Source: an uncultured Gammaproteobacteria bacterium
Lineage (GTDB): Bacteria > Pseudomonadota > Gammaproteobacteria > Arenicellales > CAJQKF01
DNA: 32,128 bases
Direction: 5' to 3'
NCBI GenBank assembly: GCA_905478855.1
Contig: CAJQKF010000102.1
Coordinates: 1-32,128 of the forward strand
Program-made: the position numbers and the translations under genes
The notes under the pieces: model-generated
What the model saw: the letters and a program-made list of their open reading frames with translations, nothing else
What the model was told of the DNA's origin: nothing
Databases searched by the model: none
Shown: piece after piece, positions 8,748-17,221 of the stretch
How the letters are laid out: every line of letters begins with the position of its first letter
How positions within the stretch are numbered: position 1 is the stretch's first letter

Positions 8748-9293
8748 ATGGATAAATTTCCGCTACAAATAGCACAGGGTATGCACGATAGTGGTGCCAT
8801 GATTACCTGTGTGCCGGTGCAATTCGATAATGGAGAATGGGAATCTGCCGTTTTCTTTGAGGTTGGAGGTAAACAGTCCAGGGAGGACAGACGTGTTTTG
8901 CGAAAAATAAAAACGGCCTTACCTGTTACACTCGAAGGAGAAGTTATCAGTCATGCAAATGGAAGCATCGTCATGTTACGCTTCGAAGTTCTAACTAATA
9001 AATCAAATCCTTTAGTTGGAGAGGTTCTATTAGCCCCCGGTCTGGGCAATACGCAATTTGACACACTAAAATTACTTTCGGAACAACGACAATTGCGCTG
9101 GTATTTCGGAGATGCCAACTATTCCGTTATCCATTCCCAGCAAACCACACTGTTTGACCACGAACGACAGGGTTATGCCGATTTACTATCTGAAGCGGTT
9201 ACTCATGATGCGTTATTGCGCGTGACGGGAAAGTATAACGCCACTAGTGCAATTGAAGAGGTATGTAGTAACTATGCTTTTCGCCAGGACTAG
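8748..9293 (+). CDS. Unrecognised 181-residue protein in the fdh locus
   Basis: I do not recognise this family. The protein is soluble, with no signal peptide, membrane segment or cysteine-rich motif. It has a basic stretch (KQSREDRRVLRKIKTALP, about residues 44-61) and a C-terminal half of mixed helix and strand character. It begins about 20 bases after the fdh terminator stem, so its message must come from read-through or a promoter overlapping the terminator. An imperfect stem-loop (9293-9332, arms AAGAATTA/TAATTCTT) begins at its stop codon. The locus suggests a formate dehydrogenase-linked role, but that is inference from position only. Codon use looks like that of its neighbours. Confidence 0.65.
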   Translation: MDKFPLQIAQGMHDSGAMITCVPVQFDNGEWESAVFFEVGGKQSREDRRVLRKIKTALPVTLEGEVISHANGSIVMLRFEVLTNKSNPLVGEVLLAPGLGNTQFDTLKLLSEQRQLRWYFGDANYSVIHSQQTTLFDHERQGYADLLSEAVTHDALLRVTGKYNATSAIEEVCSNYAFRQD

Positions 9294-9483
9294 GTAAAAC
9301 TAAGAATTAGTTGGTTTTGATAATTCTTTACCTGCTTTCATGCAGTACACCAGTGATAGTTTGATCCAGAGCGAAATCATTGTTTAATGGGTAAAATAAT
9401 TTATCGAACGAACATCGTTTTAATCGATAGCAAGTAATAACAGGATATCTGATTTTTGATTCAATAACGTGGAGAAAATAACT

Positions 9484-10242
9484 TTGGAGCTACCGGTCGC
9501 CTATACGCTGATTAAGTATGAAACGGTTGATAACATAAGAGAGGTGGCGATACAACATGCCAGAGATGGTGCTGTTGAAGGAACACTGATTTGGGCTTTA
9601 CATCAAACAAATGCAACAGGACATTTAGGGCAAGCATGGATTTGTAATGATGAAGATCTGCACTGTACGATAGTTTTACGTCCTGAATTTCCATCAGAAA
9701 AACATCCAGAATTACTGTTGGTTTCTGCTGTCAGCATGGCGCACGCGTTGGCGACACATTTGTCCGCGATGACGGCCCTTAACTTTGTTTGGCCTAATGA
9801 TTTAGCCATAGCCGATCATAAAATTGCATCACTCTGGATAGATTGCGATACTGAGACGAAAACACCATGGTTGAACATTACGATTTCGGTTAATTTGATG
9901 AACGCTCCTGCGGATATTTCAATCGGGGCGATGAGTATTCGGGAAGCAGAAGGTCAAACCGAATTATCGGTAACTACTCTTTTAGAGACTTACGCTCGAC
10001 AATTTATTAAACAAATCAATAATTGGTCCGAACGTGGCATGGACTATATTGTAAAACAATGGAAAATTCGTGAAGATGGAAATGGAAAGGAACGAACCGT
10101 TCACCTAAGTAATGAGGAACTTACAGGTAAACAACAGAATATCACCTTAAACGGCGAAATTGAGCTTGAACTTTACGATGGCAGCATGAAGTTAATACCA
10201 CTGGGTAAATATATAAATGATGTGTCGAAAAAACCTATATAG
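9484..10242 (+). CDS. Biotin/lipoate ligase-like protein of fdh loci (DUF4444 type)
   Basis: This protein of about 252 residues has the biotin protein ligase/LplA catalytic fold. The clearest mark is VWPNDLAIADHKIASLWID, matching the WPND...K region of BirA (Trp103-Asp106, Lys113). The glycine/arginine-rich biotinyl-adenylate loop of BirA is replaced by NATGHLGQAW, and there is no N-terminal DNA-binding domain. The C-terminal part (about 190-252) resembles the small DUF4444 domain. Such proteins sit beside DUF3305/DUF3306 and formate dehydrogenase genes in other proteobacteria; their substrate is unknown. Start: a GTG at 9469 has no ribosome site, whereas TTG at 9484 follows GGAG (9471-9474) by nine bases. 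Confidence 0.7.
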   Translation: MELPVAYTLIKYETVDNIREVAIQHARDGAVEGTLIWALHQTNATGHLGQAWICNDEDLHCTIVLRPEFPSEKHPELLLVSAVSMAHALATHLSAMTALNFVWPNDLAIADHKIASLWIDCDTETKTPWLNITISVNLMNAPADISIGAMSIREAEGQTELSVTTLLETYARQFIKQINNWSERGMDYIVKQWKIREDGNGKERTVHLSNEELTGKQQNITLNGEIELELYDGSMKLIPLGKYINDVSKKPI

Positions 10243-10368
10243 ATCGTTATGCATGTTCAATCCAAACCTGTTAGCGATTAAATCAGAACTATTGTCTGGG
10301 CGAGGTGTATTTGCACAGGTTACGCTAATGACAGGCGATGAATTAAGTACTACCGTAACGGAAGTGGT

Positions 10369-11616
10369 TTAACTGTTGAAGCGTTCCGGTCTAAAGCAAT
10401 CCAGATCGACAGACGGGGATTTGCCGAGAACTAATTCTGCTATTAATTCGCCCGTCCGCGGTGCCATCATAAATCCGCAATGACCATGTCCAAAGGCGGT
10501 AAATAAACCCGGGTGTTTTTTACTTTCTCCAATGCAAGGCAGGCTATCCGGCATAGACGGTCGCGTTCCCATCCAGGTTTTCGGTGTTTGCTCCTTTAGT
10601 GACGGGATCATTTTTCCTGCGATAGAGATAAGACTGGAAATCCGTTTTTCCGAAGGGGCTCTATCAAGCCCGGTAAACTCGGCAGTGCCGGCGAGTCTCA
10701 GTCCGCTGGACATGCTGCTGGCGACAAGCTTTAAATCTACGTCCATTACTGAATGATTTAAACAAGTCTGCGAATCCGGATACCGTATATGATAGCCGCG
10801 CTCAGCCTCCAGTGGCACTTTGATCTCAAGGGATTGGAGTAGCTTCGCTGACCATGCTCCCATGGCAATTACTACTGTATCGGATTGGTGTACTTGTGAT
10901 GTGGTTGTTAATTTCCAGCCACCATTTTTTGGATTTAATGATTGTATATTTTCGGTGAGTACGGTGCCGCCTAATGCAAGAAATTTCCCGAGCAGCACCC
11001 GACCGACCTCACCTGGAGCCAATGTTCGTGCTTGTCCTTTTATTAGCACAGCTCCCTTAAAATCCTTGGCGAGTGAAGGCTCAAGTACTCTTAGTTCCTG
11101 TTGCCCGATTCGTTCGATAACAGCCCCTCTGGCCTTACGAAATTGGTAATCAGCTGAGTTTACATCTATCTTATGCTCTTGGCGAAAAGCATGGACATAA
11201 TAGCTATCCGTAATTAGATGCTCGTTTCCAGTATTTCTTAAGAGTGACCGGTACAACATAACATTCGACCGGTTTAGTGTGGACATAGCTTCGGAAATTC
11301 GTTTTATTTTCTCTGGTGTTCCCTGATTTAAAAATTTTATACCCCAGGGGAGTAATTTTGGTAAATATCCGGGACGTATCGCGATCGGACCATCACTATT
11401 GAGTAACCAGCCGGGTAGATAACGCCATAAACCGGGGATTGATTGGGGCACTACAGACCAGGGTGAAATAACCCCTGCGTTACCATATGACGCTCCTTGT
11501 CCAGGTTCTTGTTTGTCGATTAAAACAACCTTGAGCCCGCCTTCCATAAGGGCTAGTGCAGAGCATATCCCGACAATCCCTCCGCCTAGAACAATAACTG
11601 TTTTTTCGATCGCCAT
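10369..11616 (-). CDS. DadA-like FAD-dependent amino acid dehydrogenase/oxidase
   Basis: This 415-residue flavoprotein of the DAO family has an N-terminal FAD-binding motif (VIVLGGGIVGICSALALMEG, about residues 8-27). It also has the DadA-like GNAGVISPW segment after it and a C-terminal GHGHCGFMMAPRTGELIAEL block that closes the FAD site. D-amino acid dehydrogenase (DadA) is the nearest well-known relative. Sarcosine/N-methyl amino acid or hydroxyproline-type oxidases share the fold, so the substrate is open. It follows the TRAP permease by 20 bases on the same strand and probably oxidises what the transporter brings in. It converges with the ligase-like gene, and its stop lies 127 bases from that gene's end. 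Confidence 0.8.
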   Translation of the reverse strand: MAIEKTVIVLGGGIVGICSALALMEGGLKVVLIDKQEPGQGASYGNAGVISPWSVVPQSIPGLWRYLPGWLLNSDGPIAIRPGYLPKLLPWGIKFLNQGTPEKIKRISEAMSTLNRSNVMLYRSLLRNTGNEHLITDSYYVHAFRQEHKIDVNSADYQFRKARGAVIERIGQQELRVLEPSLAKDFKGAVLIKGQARTLAPGEVGRVLLGKFLALGGTVLTENIQSLNPKNGGWKLTTTSQVHQSDTVVIAMGAWSAKLLQSLEIKVPLEAERGYHIRYPDSQTCLNHSVMDVDLKLVASSMSSGLRLAGTAEFTGLDRAPSEKRISSLISIAGKMIPSLKEQTPKTWMGTRPSMPDSLPCIGESKKHPGLFTAFGHGHCGFMMAPRTGELIAELVLGKSPSVDLDCFRPERFNS

Positions 11617-11636
11617 TTGTCTTTGATTGACTGGTT

Positions 11637-13853
11637 TCAGTTTGACTGTGCTGAGCGTTGCTGCATAAGTTGTTGAATCAATACTGGTCCAATCAAAAGT
11701 AGTGACAGAAGATCGCTAGTGCCGTTAGGTGCTACCAGTAGCAAACCGCCGATTGCCATACCGAGACGCCAAAGACCCCCTAATCTCTCCAGAAAGTAAC
11801 CGGATACGGCGGTTGCTATTGCAAATACCCCTAGAGCACAGGTTATTGAAACATGTAAAAACGAAACCAGCGTAAAATGCTCAGGTAGTACAATTAACAT
11901 TGTTGGTGCATACACGAATACCATAGGCACCATTAATTTTCCCACTCCTAAAGTAAATGCACTTATCCCGGTTCTAAACGGATTTGCATTCGCAATACCG
12001 GCGGCTGCATAAGCAGAGGCACACACAGGAGGTGTTATTTCCGAAATTACACCGTAATAGAGAACAAACATATGGGTAGCCAGCGGTGGCACACCGAGGG
12101 TGGTAAGTGCTGGTTGCGCAACAGATACTAGCATTATATACAGTGCTGTTGTTGGTAGTCCGGCGCCCATTAAAATGCAGGCGATAGCAATCATCACTAA
12201 TGATAAGAATTGCTGGATAGATTCCTGGGAAAACGCGGTCGAAGAAATCCAGCCTATTACGGGATACAGGCTTTCTGCCATATCCGCCGCGCCGCTGGTG
12301 ACCATGAAGCCCAAACGAAAACCCACGCCGGTGGTATTAATAACGCCAACAACAATACCAACCGCGGCAGATGCCGCTCCCACAGCTAGGGCGTATTGAA
12401 CGCCAACGTGTAAGCTGTCGAATAATGAAGTGAACGTTTGTCTTTCTGTTTTATGCATGAGCCCTATAAACACCAGGGCACATAGTACTCCGGCCATGGT
12501 GGGTGAAAAACCTTCTCCACTAAGTGGTGAAGCCTTCCACAGAATGAATCCTATAAGAGCCAATGGAACTACAAGGGTCGCCGGTTTTTGAAATGAGGTA
12601 AAACCGACTACCACACACAGACTGATACCCATAAAAGCGGCCATATTGGGCGAGTAGCCAGAAAACAAAACGACTAATAAAGCAACTAGAGGAATAATGG
12701 TATACCAACCTTGCTTCCAAATTCTGATGAAATTAGGCAGTTCTTCCTTTGTATAGGTCTTTAAACCCAACCGTTTCGCGGTGAAATGAACAATTGAAAG
12801 TACACCAATGTAATGCATCATCGCAGGGACAATAGCGGCGATTACGATGGTGGTATAAGGAACCTCCAGATACTCAGCCATCAGAAAACTGGCGGCTCCC
12901 ATTATCGGTGGAGTAATTTGACCGCCTGCGCTAGATGCTGCTTCAACACCCCCGGCAAAGTGCCCCGGATAACCCATACGTTTCATGTTGGGTATAGTTA
13001 GGGATCCGGTCGAGACGGTATTTGCAATAGATGATCCGGAGATAGTGCCGAAGAATGCTGAAGAAACTACACTTACTTTAGCCGGGCCACCAGTATAACG
13101 ACCGGCTGCGATCATCGCATTATCAACAAAGAATTGTCCGAGCCCCATGCGCTGGGCGACAACACCAAATAACACAAAGTGAAAAACAACCGTAGATACG
13201 ACCCAGAGAGTAACGCCAAATATGCCTTCAAACGGAAAGTACATATTGTTTATGAACTGATGCCAGTCAACCCCTGGGTGCTGTAATATTTGTGCTGGCA
13301 TATAGGGGCCGAATAGCGCAAATATTACAAAAATTAGAATGATCATCGGCAAGATATAACCGATCGTTCGACGTGCAATTTCCAGTGCAGCTAGTACTAA
13401 TACGGAACCGAAGAAAACGTCGATGCCTGTTGGATTACCTTGTCGAAGCATTTGTTCCGGAATGTCAAAACCGGGAATATCAATGCCACGCCAACTAACC
13501 CATAAAAACAATGCTGCGGCAATTGCAAGCAGCATAAACACCCAGTCATAGAGTGGTACATTTCCGGGTTTCAAAAATTTTTTTGAGGCGTACTTTAACG
13601 AAACCTGGTTTTTTATTAGCGGAAAACCAACAAAAATAAATAAAAATAAGCCGGCCAGATGTACACCCATGTGTACGTAATCGACTGGTGTGCCAAAACC
13701 GGCCGTCCATAAATGATAGAAAGCAAATGCAACTGATGACCAGTATATAAATCGTGCTAGCGTTGGACCGTTATCGCGTGTGTTAAGCGAAGTGTCGTAT
13801 TTGCGTTCAATAGCGGCGAGTGCTTCGACGTCGAGAGCATCTTGATTATTCAT
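11637..13853 (-). CDS. TRAP transporter permease, fused 4TM/12TM subunits
   Basis: This 738-residue polytopic membrane protein joins the small DctQ-like (N-terminal, about residues 25-200) and large DctM-like permease parts, as is usual for TAXI-type TRAP systems. The DctM signature TISGSSIANTVSTGSLTIPN is clear, followed by GGQITPPIMGAASFLMAEYL. A second, inverted-repeat half carries LPTTALYIMLV and SEITPPVCASAYAAAG. It moves a solute delivered by the periplasmic binding protein, probably driven by a sodium gradient as in other TRAP systems. The binding protein gene lies upstream on the same strand, separated by a terminator, and the DadA-like gene is directly downstream. Confidence 0.92.
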   Translation of the reverse strand: MNNQDALDVEALAAIERKYDTSLNTRDNGPTLARFIYWSSVAFAFYHLWTAGFGTPVDYVHMGVHLAGLFLFIFVGFPLIKNQVSLKYASKKFLKPGNVPLYDWVFMLLAIAAALFLWVSWRGIDIPGFDIPEQMLRQGNPTGIDVFFGSVLVLAALEIARRTIGYILPMIILIFVIFALFGPYMPAQILQHPGVDWHQFINNMYFPFEGIFGVTLWVVSTVVFHFVLFGVVAQRMGLGQFFVDNAMIAAGRYTGGPAKVSVVSSAFFGTISGSSIANTVSTGSLTIPNMKRMGYPGHFAGGVEAASSAGGQITPPIMGAASFLMAEYLEVPYTTIVIAAIVPAMMHYIGVLSIVHFTAKRLGLKTYTKEELPNFIRIWKQGWYTIIPLVALLVVLFSGYSPNMAAFMGISLCVVVGFTSFQKPATLVVPLALIGFILWKASPLSGEGFSPTMAGVLCALVFIGLMHKTERQTFTSLFDSLHVGVQYALAVGAASAAVGIVVGVINTTGVGFRLGFMVTSGAADMAESLYPVIGWISSTAFSQESIQQFLSLVMIAIACILMGAGLPTTALYIMLVSVAQPALTTLGVPPLATHMFVLYYGVISEITPPVCASAYAAAGIANANPFRTGISAFTLGVGKLMVPMVFVYAPTMLIVLPEHFTLVSFLHVSITCALGVFAIATAVSGYFLERLGGLWRLGMAIGGLLLVAPNGTSDLLSLLLIGPVLIQQLMQQRSAQSN

Positions 13854-13875
13854 TTACTTTTCTCTATCTTTTTTC

Positions 13876-13911
13876 AAAAAACAAGGCGGTGACATAATGA
13901 CACCGCCTTGT
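13876..13911 (-). terminator. Intercistronic terminator between TAXI binding protein and TRAP permease
   Basis: On the minus strand an 11-bp stem (ACAAGGCGGTG with CACCGCCTTGT, + coordinates 13881-13891 and 13901-13911) with a nine-base loop is followed by a run of T. It should end most transcripts after the binding protein gene while letting some reach the permease. Confidence 0.88.
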
Positions 13912-13949
13912 CTGCTAGCTATAAAGTAACCCGTAGGTTATTTGCTAGA

Positions 13950-14957
13950 TTACATCATACCCATTTCTTTATAGAAACGTTCTGCACCCGGATGCATTGG
14001 TACGTTAATACCGGCAACACCATCAAGGGCTGTTTCAAGAGTGATTACCTTACCCTTAGAGTGACCGTTATCCAGAAGCTTGCGCGCTGTATCTGACCAC
14101 ATGGCTTTAGTGATTTGGTAAATCAGCTCTTCATCTTGATTCGCATTAGTTACCATAATGCCACTCACTGCCACAGTGTTTACATCATAAGTAACGCCAG
14201 GGTAGGTGCCCGCAGGGATTTTTGATGGGATGTAGTACGGCACAGACTTATTTGCCATTGTGACTTCAGCATCTGTGAATGAGTACAGCTCCATCCCTTT
14301 TGTGTTATCTAACTGAATCATTGCTGCGACTGGTGTACCGGCTGCATAGAAATATGCATCCAGCTGACCATCCGCTAAGCGCTCTGCACTTTGCGAATTG
14401 TTTAGTTCAGCTTCTTCAATGTTGTCTCTGTTTACCTCGTGATCGGCGATAATAAGTTCAACAGCAATTTGGGTTCCGGAACCTGCTTGTGCGATGCCGA
14501 CACGTTTACCTTTAAGGTCACCCAGGTTATCCAGGCTTCCACCTTTTGGTAATACCAGATGTAGATCTTCTGGATACAGGTTTGCTATTATGCGTAAATC
14601 AGGTTTTGCATTACCTTCAAACTTGCCGATGCCGTGGTATGCGAAGTGAAGGGTCGCCGCACCGGAAAGACCTGCTTCCATTTGCCCCGCTTGAATAGCG
14701 TTAACGTTATGTGCAGATGCATTTGTTGATTGAGCCATAGCAACAAGACCAGGTACGCCACAGTTACCGCCTTTATCGCAGGCACGTGATCCTGGTGGGT
14801 TCGAAATAGCATTAGCTATAATGCCACCTATCGGGAAGTAGGTGCCACCCGCTCCACCTGTTCCTATGCGGAAAAATGTCATGTCCTGAGCGACGGCGGT
14901 GCCTGTAAGCATTGCGCTGCTCATCGCCACGATGAGTGCTTTCTTTATTAAATTCAT
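13950..14957 (-). CDS. TAXI-family TRAP transporter substrate-binding protein
   Basis: This 335-residue periplasmic binding protein has a signal peptide (MNLIKKALIVAMSSAMLTG) with a likely cut after AVA at residue 23. The TAXI-family signature follows in FRIGTGGAGGTYFPIGG. It also has the family's GSGTQIAVELII motif and a conserved C-terminal MHPGAERFYKE. The ligand is not evident; characterised relatives bind glutamate or other carboxylates, and the DadA-like neighbour suggests an amino acid. The start is the ATG at 14957, preceded on the minus strand by GGAG nine bases away; a longer in-frame reading adds 20 residues before the signal peptide and is unlikely. A LysR gene diverges from it. 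Confidence 0.93.
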   Translation of the reverse strand: MNLIKKALIVAMSSAMLTGTAVAQDMTFFRIGTGGAGGTYFPIGGIIANAISNPPGSRACDKGGNCGVPGLVAMAQSTNASAHNVNAIQAGQMEAGLSGAATLHFAYHGIGKFEGNAKPDLRIIANLYPEDLHLVLPKGGSLDNLGDLKGKRVGIAQAGSGTQIAVELIIADHEVNRDNIEEAELNNSQSAERLADGQLDAYFYAAGTPVAAMIQLDNTKGMELYSFTDAEVTMANKSVPYYIPSKIPAGTYPGVTYDVNTVAVSGIMVTNANQDEELIYQITKAMWSDTARKLLDNGHSKGKVITLETALDGVAGINVPMHPGAERFYKEMGMM

Positions 14958-15061
14958 TGTTGTAGATCTCCAAAATTGTGAGTTGAATCTCTTCTTAGGT
15001 CTGATTTTGTAAATCACATTTTCATGACACTAATAAGACCGACCTATCCTAGCGGATTTAG

Positions 15062-15110
15062 TTTATAAATACTTATTTGAAAATATGCTAAAATAATAAG
15101 AAAAACTTAT
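15062..15110 (-). promoter_or_regulatory. Candidate LysR-controlled promoter for the TAXI/TRAP genes
   Basis: A symmetrical ATAAG-N5-CTTAT site (15096-15110) fits the T-N11-A form of LysR boxes. A second CTTAT half-site lies at 15072-15076. On the minus strand a TTAGCA (15086-15091) and a TATAAA (15062-15067), spaced 18 bases, could be the -35 and -10. The paired sites upstream of and inside the promoter suit an activator. The LysR gene diverges from here. Confidence 0.45.
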
Positions 15111-15129
15111 AGTTCTGAGTCGAATTCTA

Positions 15130-16074
15130 TTGAACCTTAAACAATTAAGAGCCTTTCGTGAGGTGGTTAGCACCGGATCGGTATCGGAAGCGGCGCGTCG
15201 GCTTCATCGTTCCCAGCCTGCTATTAGTGCCATAATCGCAACCCTTGAGCAAGAACTCGGTATTGAGTTGTTTGTTCGTCGAGGTATGCGTCTCAATCCT
15301 TTACCAGAGGCGCAGTTTTTATACGAGCAGGCGAACGAAATACTTAGCCGTGTCGATAATGCGGAGCGGACGATGAAAGATATTCGGCGCTTAGAAAGGG
15401 GTTCTCTTGAAATTGTCAGTATGCCGGGGCCCAGTGTGTTCTTGCTGCCGCATTTAATCGGTGAATTTCTAGGAGCAAGGGATCAGATCAAAATATCCCT
15501 TATTACGAAATCTTCCATAGAGGTGGTTCAGGTCATATCAGCACAAAATTCCGATATAGGATTTGCCGATTATGATTTAATTTCTGGTCATTTATCGGGC
15601 CTCGTTGAACATCAAACATTCGATTTTGATTGTTATTGTGCACTTCGTTTTGATGATCCTTTAGCAAAATTGCAAACCATTACTCCTCGAGACCTTGAGG
15701 GTAAACCCATGGCTACTTTGTACGAAGATCATCCAACGAATAGGCAAACCCAGCAAGCCTTTTCATCACTTGGCATTCGTATGAATCCTTGTTTCCAAGC
15801 ACAATATTTTGTGGCGCTATTTGCGTTTATAGAACGAGGTGTCGCCTACTCAATCGTGGATCGACTAACCATTGAAAGTTACTTATTGCAAAACAGAAGT
15901 GTGGCGCGGCCTATAGTCTTTCGTCGTTTTACCCCGGCCGTGTATTTGAAAACTACAATAATTTCGCCGACCCATCGACCGTTGTCATTGCTTGCCCAAG
16001 AGTTTCGAAAGTCATTTTCTGCATCATTGGAGAGTATTTTGTCTAAACCTGTACCCGAGGGGTTTTCCGCCTAA
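15130..16074 (+). CDS. LysR-family transcriptional regulator
   Basis: This 314-residue protein has the LysR N-terminal helix-turn-helix (about residues 18-37, SVSEAARRLHRSQPAISAII). The C-terminal ligand-sensing domain starts near residue 90. The start is TTG, which gives the standard MNLKQLRAF N-terminus; the ribosome site is weak. It is transcribed divergently from the TAXI binding protein gene, with 172 bases between them, the usual arrangement for a regulator of the adjacent operon. It probably senses the transported substrate or a product of the DadA-like enzyme and binds the ATAAG-N5-CTTAT site in the gap. The family assignment is certain; target and ligand are inferred. Confidence 0.92.
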   Translation: MNLKQLRAFREVVSTGSVSEAARRLHRSQPAISAIIATLEQELGIELFVRRGMRLNPLPEAQFLYEQANEILSRVDNAERTMKDIRRLERGSLEIVSMPGPSVFLLPHLIGEFLGARDQIKISLITKSSIEVVQVISAQNSDIGFADYDLISGHLSGLVEHQTFDFDCYCALRFDDPLAKLQTITPRDLEGKPMATLYEDHPTNRQTQQAFSSLGIRMNPCFQAQYFVALFAFIERGVAYSIVDRLTIESYLLQNRSVARPIVFRRFTPAVYLKTTIISPTHRPLSLLAQEFRKSFSASLESILSKPVPEGFSA

Positions 16075-16197
16075 ATGATAGGCTGTGCATATCTTTGTAG
16101 AATGTGACAGTTAATCGGCTAGGGTATACACTGGCATTTTAGATGATCGTCATCATCGCTCTACATTTTAAGTTATTCAAATTAGGATAAATACGAG

Positions 16198-17049
16198 ATG
16201 AATGGAAAATCGAACGAAGGCCAAATAAAATTTTGGAATGAAGGGCCTGGCAGCAAATGGGTAAAGCATCAAGTCGGTTTAGATGCTTGTTTTGCTAAAG
16301 TCAGTGAACATTTGTTGTCTAAGTGTTCTTTTCAATCGAATATGGAGGTTGTTGATATAGGTTGTGGCGCCGGGGCGACATGTTTCGATTTGGTAGGAGT
16401 GAATGAAGAGGAAATAAACGTTACTGGGGTTGATGTATCGAAACCATTGATTGAGCATGCCAAGGGAAGGTTGGAAAAAAGCGGTTTGACTGGCATATCA
16501 TTTAAACTAATGGATGTGCAGAACGACCAGTTCCCCCGTCAGCAGTATGACCTTATGGTATCCCGGTTTGGTTGTATGTTTTTTACAAATCCGGTTAAGG
16601 CGTTCAAAAATATTGCACAAAGTATTAAACCAAATGGTGCTATGCATTTCGCCTGTTGGTCAACTCTTGATTCAAATCCTTGGTTCAGCATTCCGAAGTC
16701 GGTAGCTGAAGCGAGACTTGGAGAAGGTGCTCCATCAGCGCCACGCGAGCCTGGACCTATGGCGTTTGCTGATCACGATTATCTGGGAACCATTCTGACT
16801 GAGGCAGGTCTTTCCCAGTTTTCACTCAGTAATGAAAAAGTAATAATTTCGACTTCTTATACTATTGAAGAAATGGCGTTGCTGGCATCGAGCCTTGGTC
16901 CAACGGTTAGGCTGTTAAATGAAAAGGGTGGATCAGAGGATGATCGTAAGGCGATCGAAGAAGGGGTAGTAGACGGCTTTGAGCAATATAAGACCTCAAA
17001 TGGCATCGAAGTTCCTGCAACAATCGTTTTTGTAAGTGTATTGATCTAA
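16198..17049 (+). CDS. Class I SAM-dependent methyltransferase
   Basis: This 283-residue soluble methyltransferase has motif I VVDIGCGAGA at residues 51-60, an acidic end to strand 2 in VTGVDVSKPLIEHAK, and a later DLMVSRFGCMFF segment where motif IV is expected. The second half carries a lid-like insertion typical of small-molecule methyltransferases of the UbiE/type 11 group. The substrate cannot be read from the sequence. It stands alone on the plus strand, with 123 bases upstream that include a small GATGA-TCG-TCATC repeat at 16142-16154, and 172 bases downstream before the MarR gene. The ATG is preceded by a weak AGGA-type ribosome site. Confidence 0.82.
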   Translation: MNGKSNEGQIKFWNEGPGSKWVKHQVGLDACFAKVSEHLLSKCSFQSNMEVVDIGCGAGATCFDLVGVNEEEINVTGVDVSKPLIEHAKGRLEKSGLTGISFKLMDVQNDQFPRQQYDLMVSRFGCMFFTNPVKAFKNIAQSIKPNGAMHFACWSTLDSNPWFSIPKSVAEARLGEGAPSAPREPGPMAFADHDYLGTILTEAGLSQFSLSNEKVIISTSYTIEEMALLASSLGPTVRLLNEKGGSEDDRKAIEEGVVDGFEQYKTSNGIEVPATIVFVSVLI

Positions 17050-17160
17050 TTCGTATAGTGAATGGCGATATATATCGTCTCTGTGACCGTGTACCCGCCT
17101 GGAGTTTACCTTCCTTTCACGCGTTCATATGTGGGTTAGAGTCCTAACATTTAAGCTTTC

Positions 17161-17215
17161 TTGACATCTTTAGGTTTCGATATAATAATAGTTAATATAT
17201 TAATTATTATTATAT
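17161..17215 (+). promoter_or_regulatory. Promoter with 36-bp palindromic operator ahead of the MarR gene
   Basis: A consensus TTGACA (17161-17166) and an AATAAT (17184-17189), spaced 17 bases, form a good promoter. From 17180 to 17215 the sequence is an inverted repeat of 18-base arms with one mismatch (17191/17204), centred on TTAATATATTAA (17192-17203). It covers the -10 and the likely transcription start and ends six bases before the MarR start codon. This is the expected position for autorepression. Confidence 0.7.
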
Positions 17216-17221
17216 TAGTCA

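Noticed and set aside
10253..10372. A 39-codon plus-strand ORF (starting MFNPNLLAIKSELL) after the ligase-like gene.
   Set aside because: It has no ribosome site, overlaps the stop of the convergent DadA-like gene and resembles nothing I know; chance is the simpler reading.
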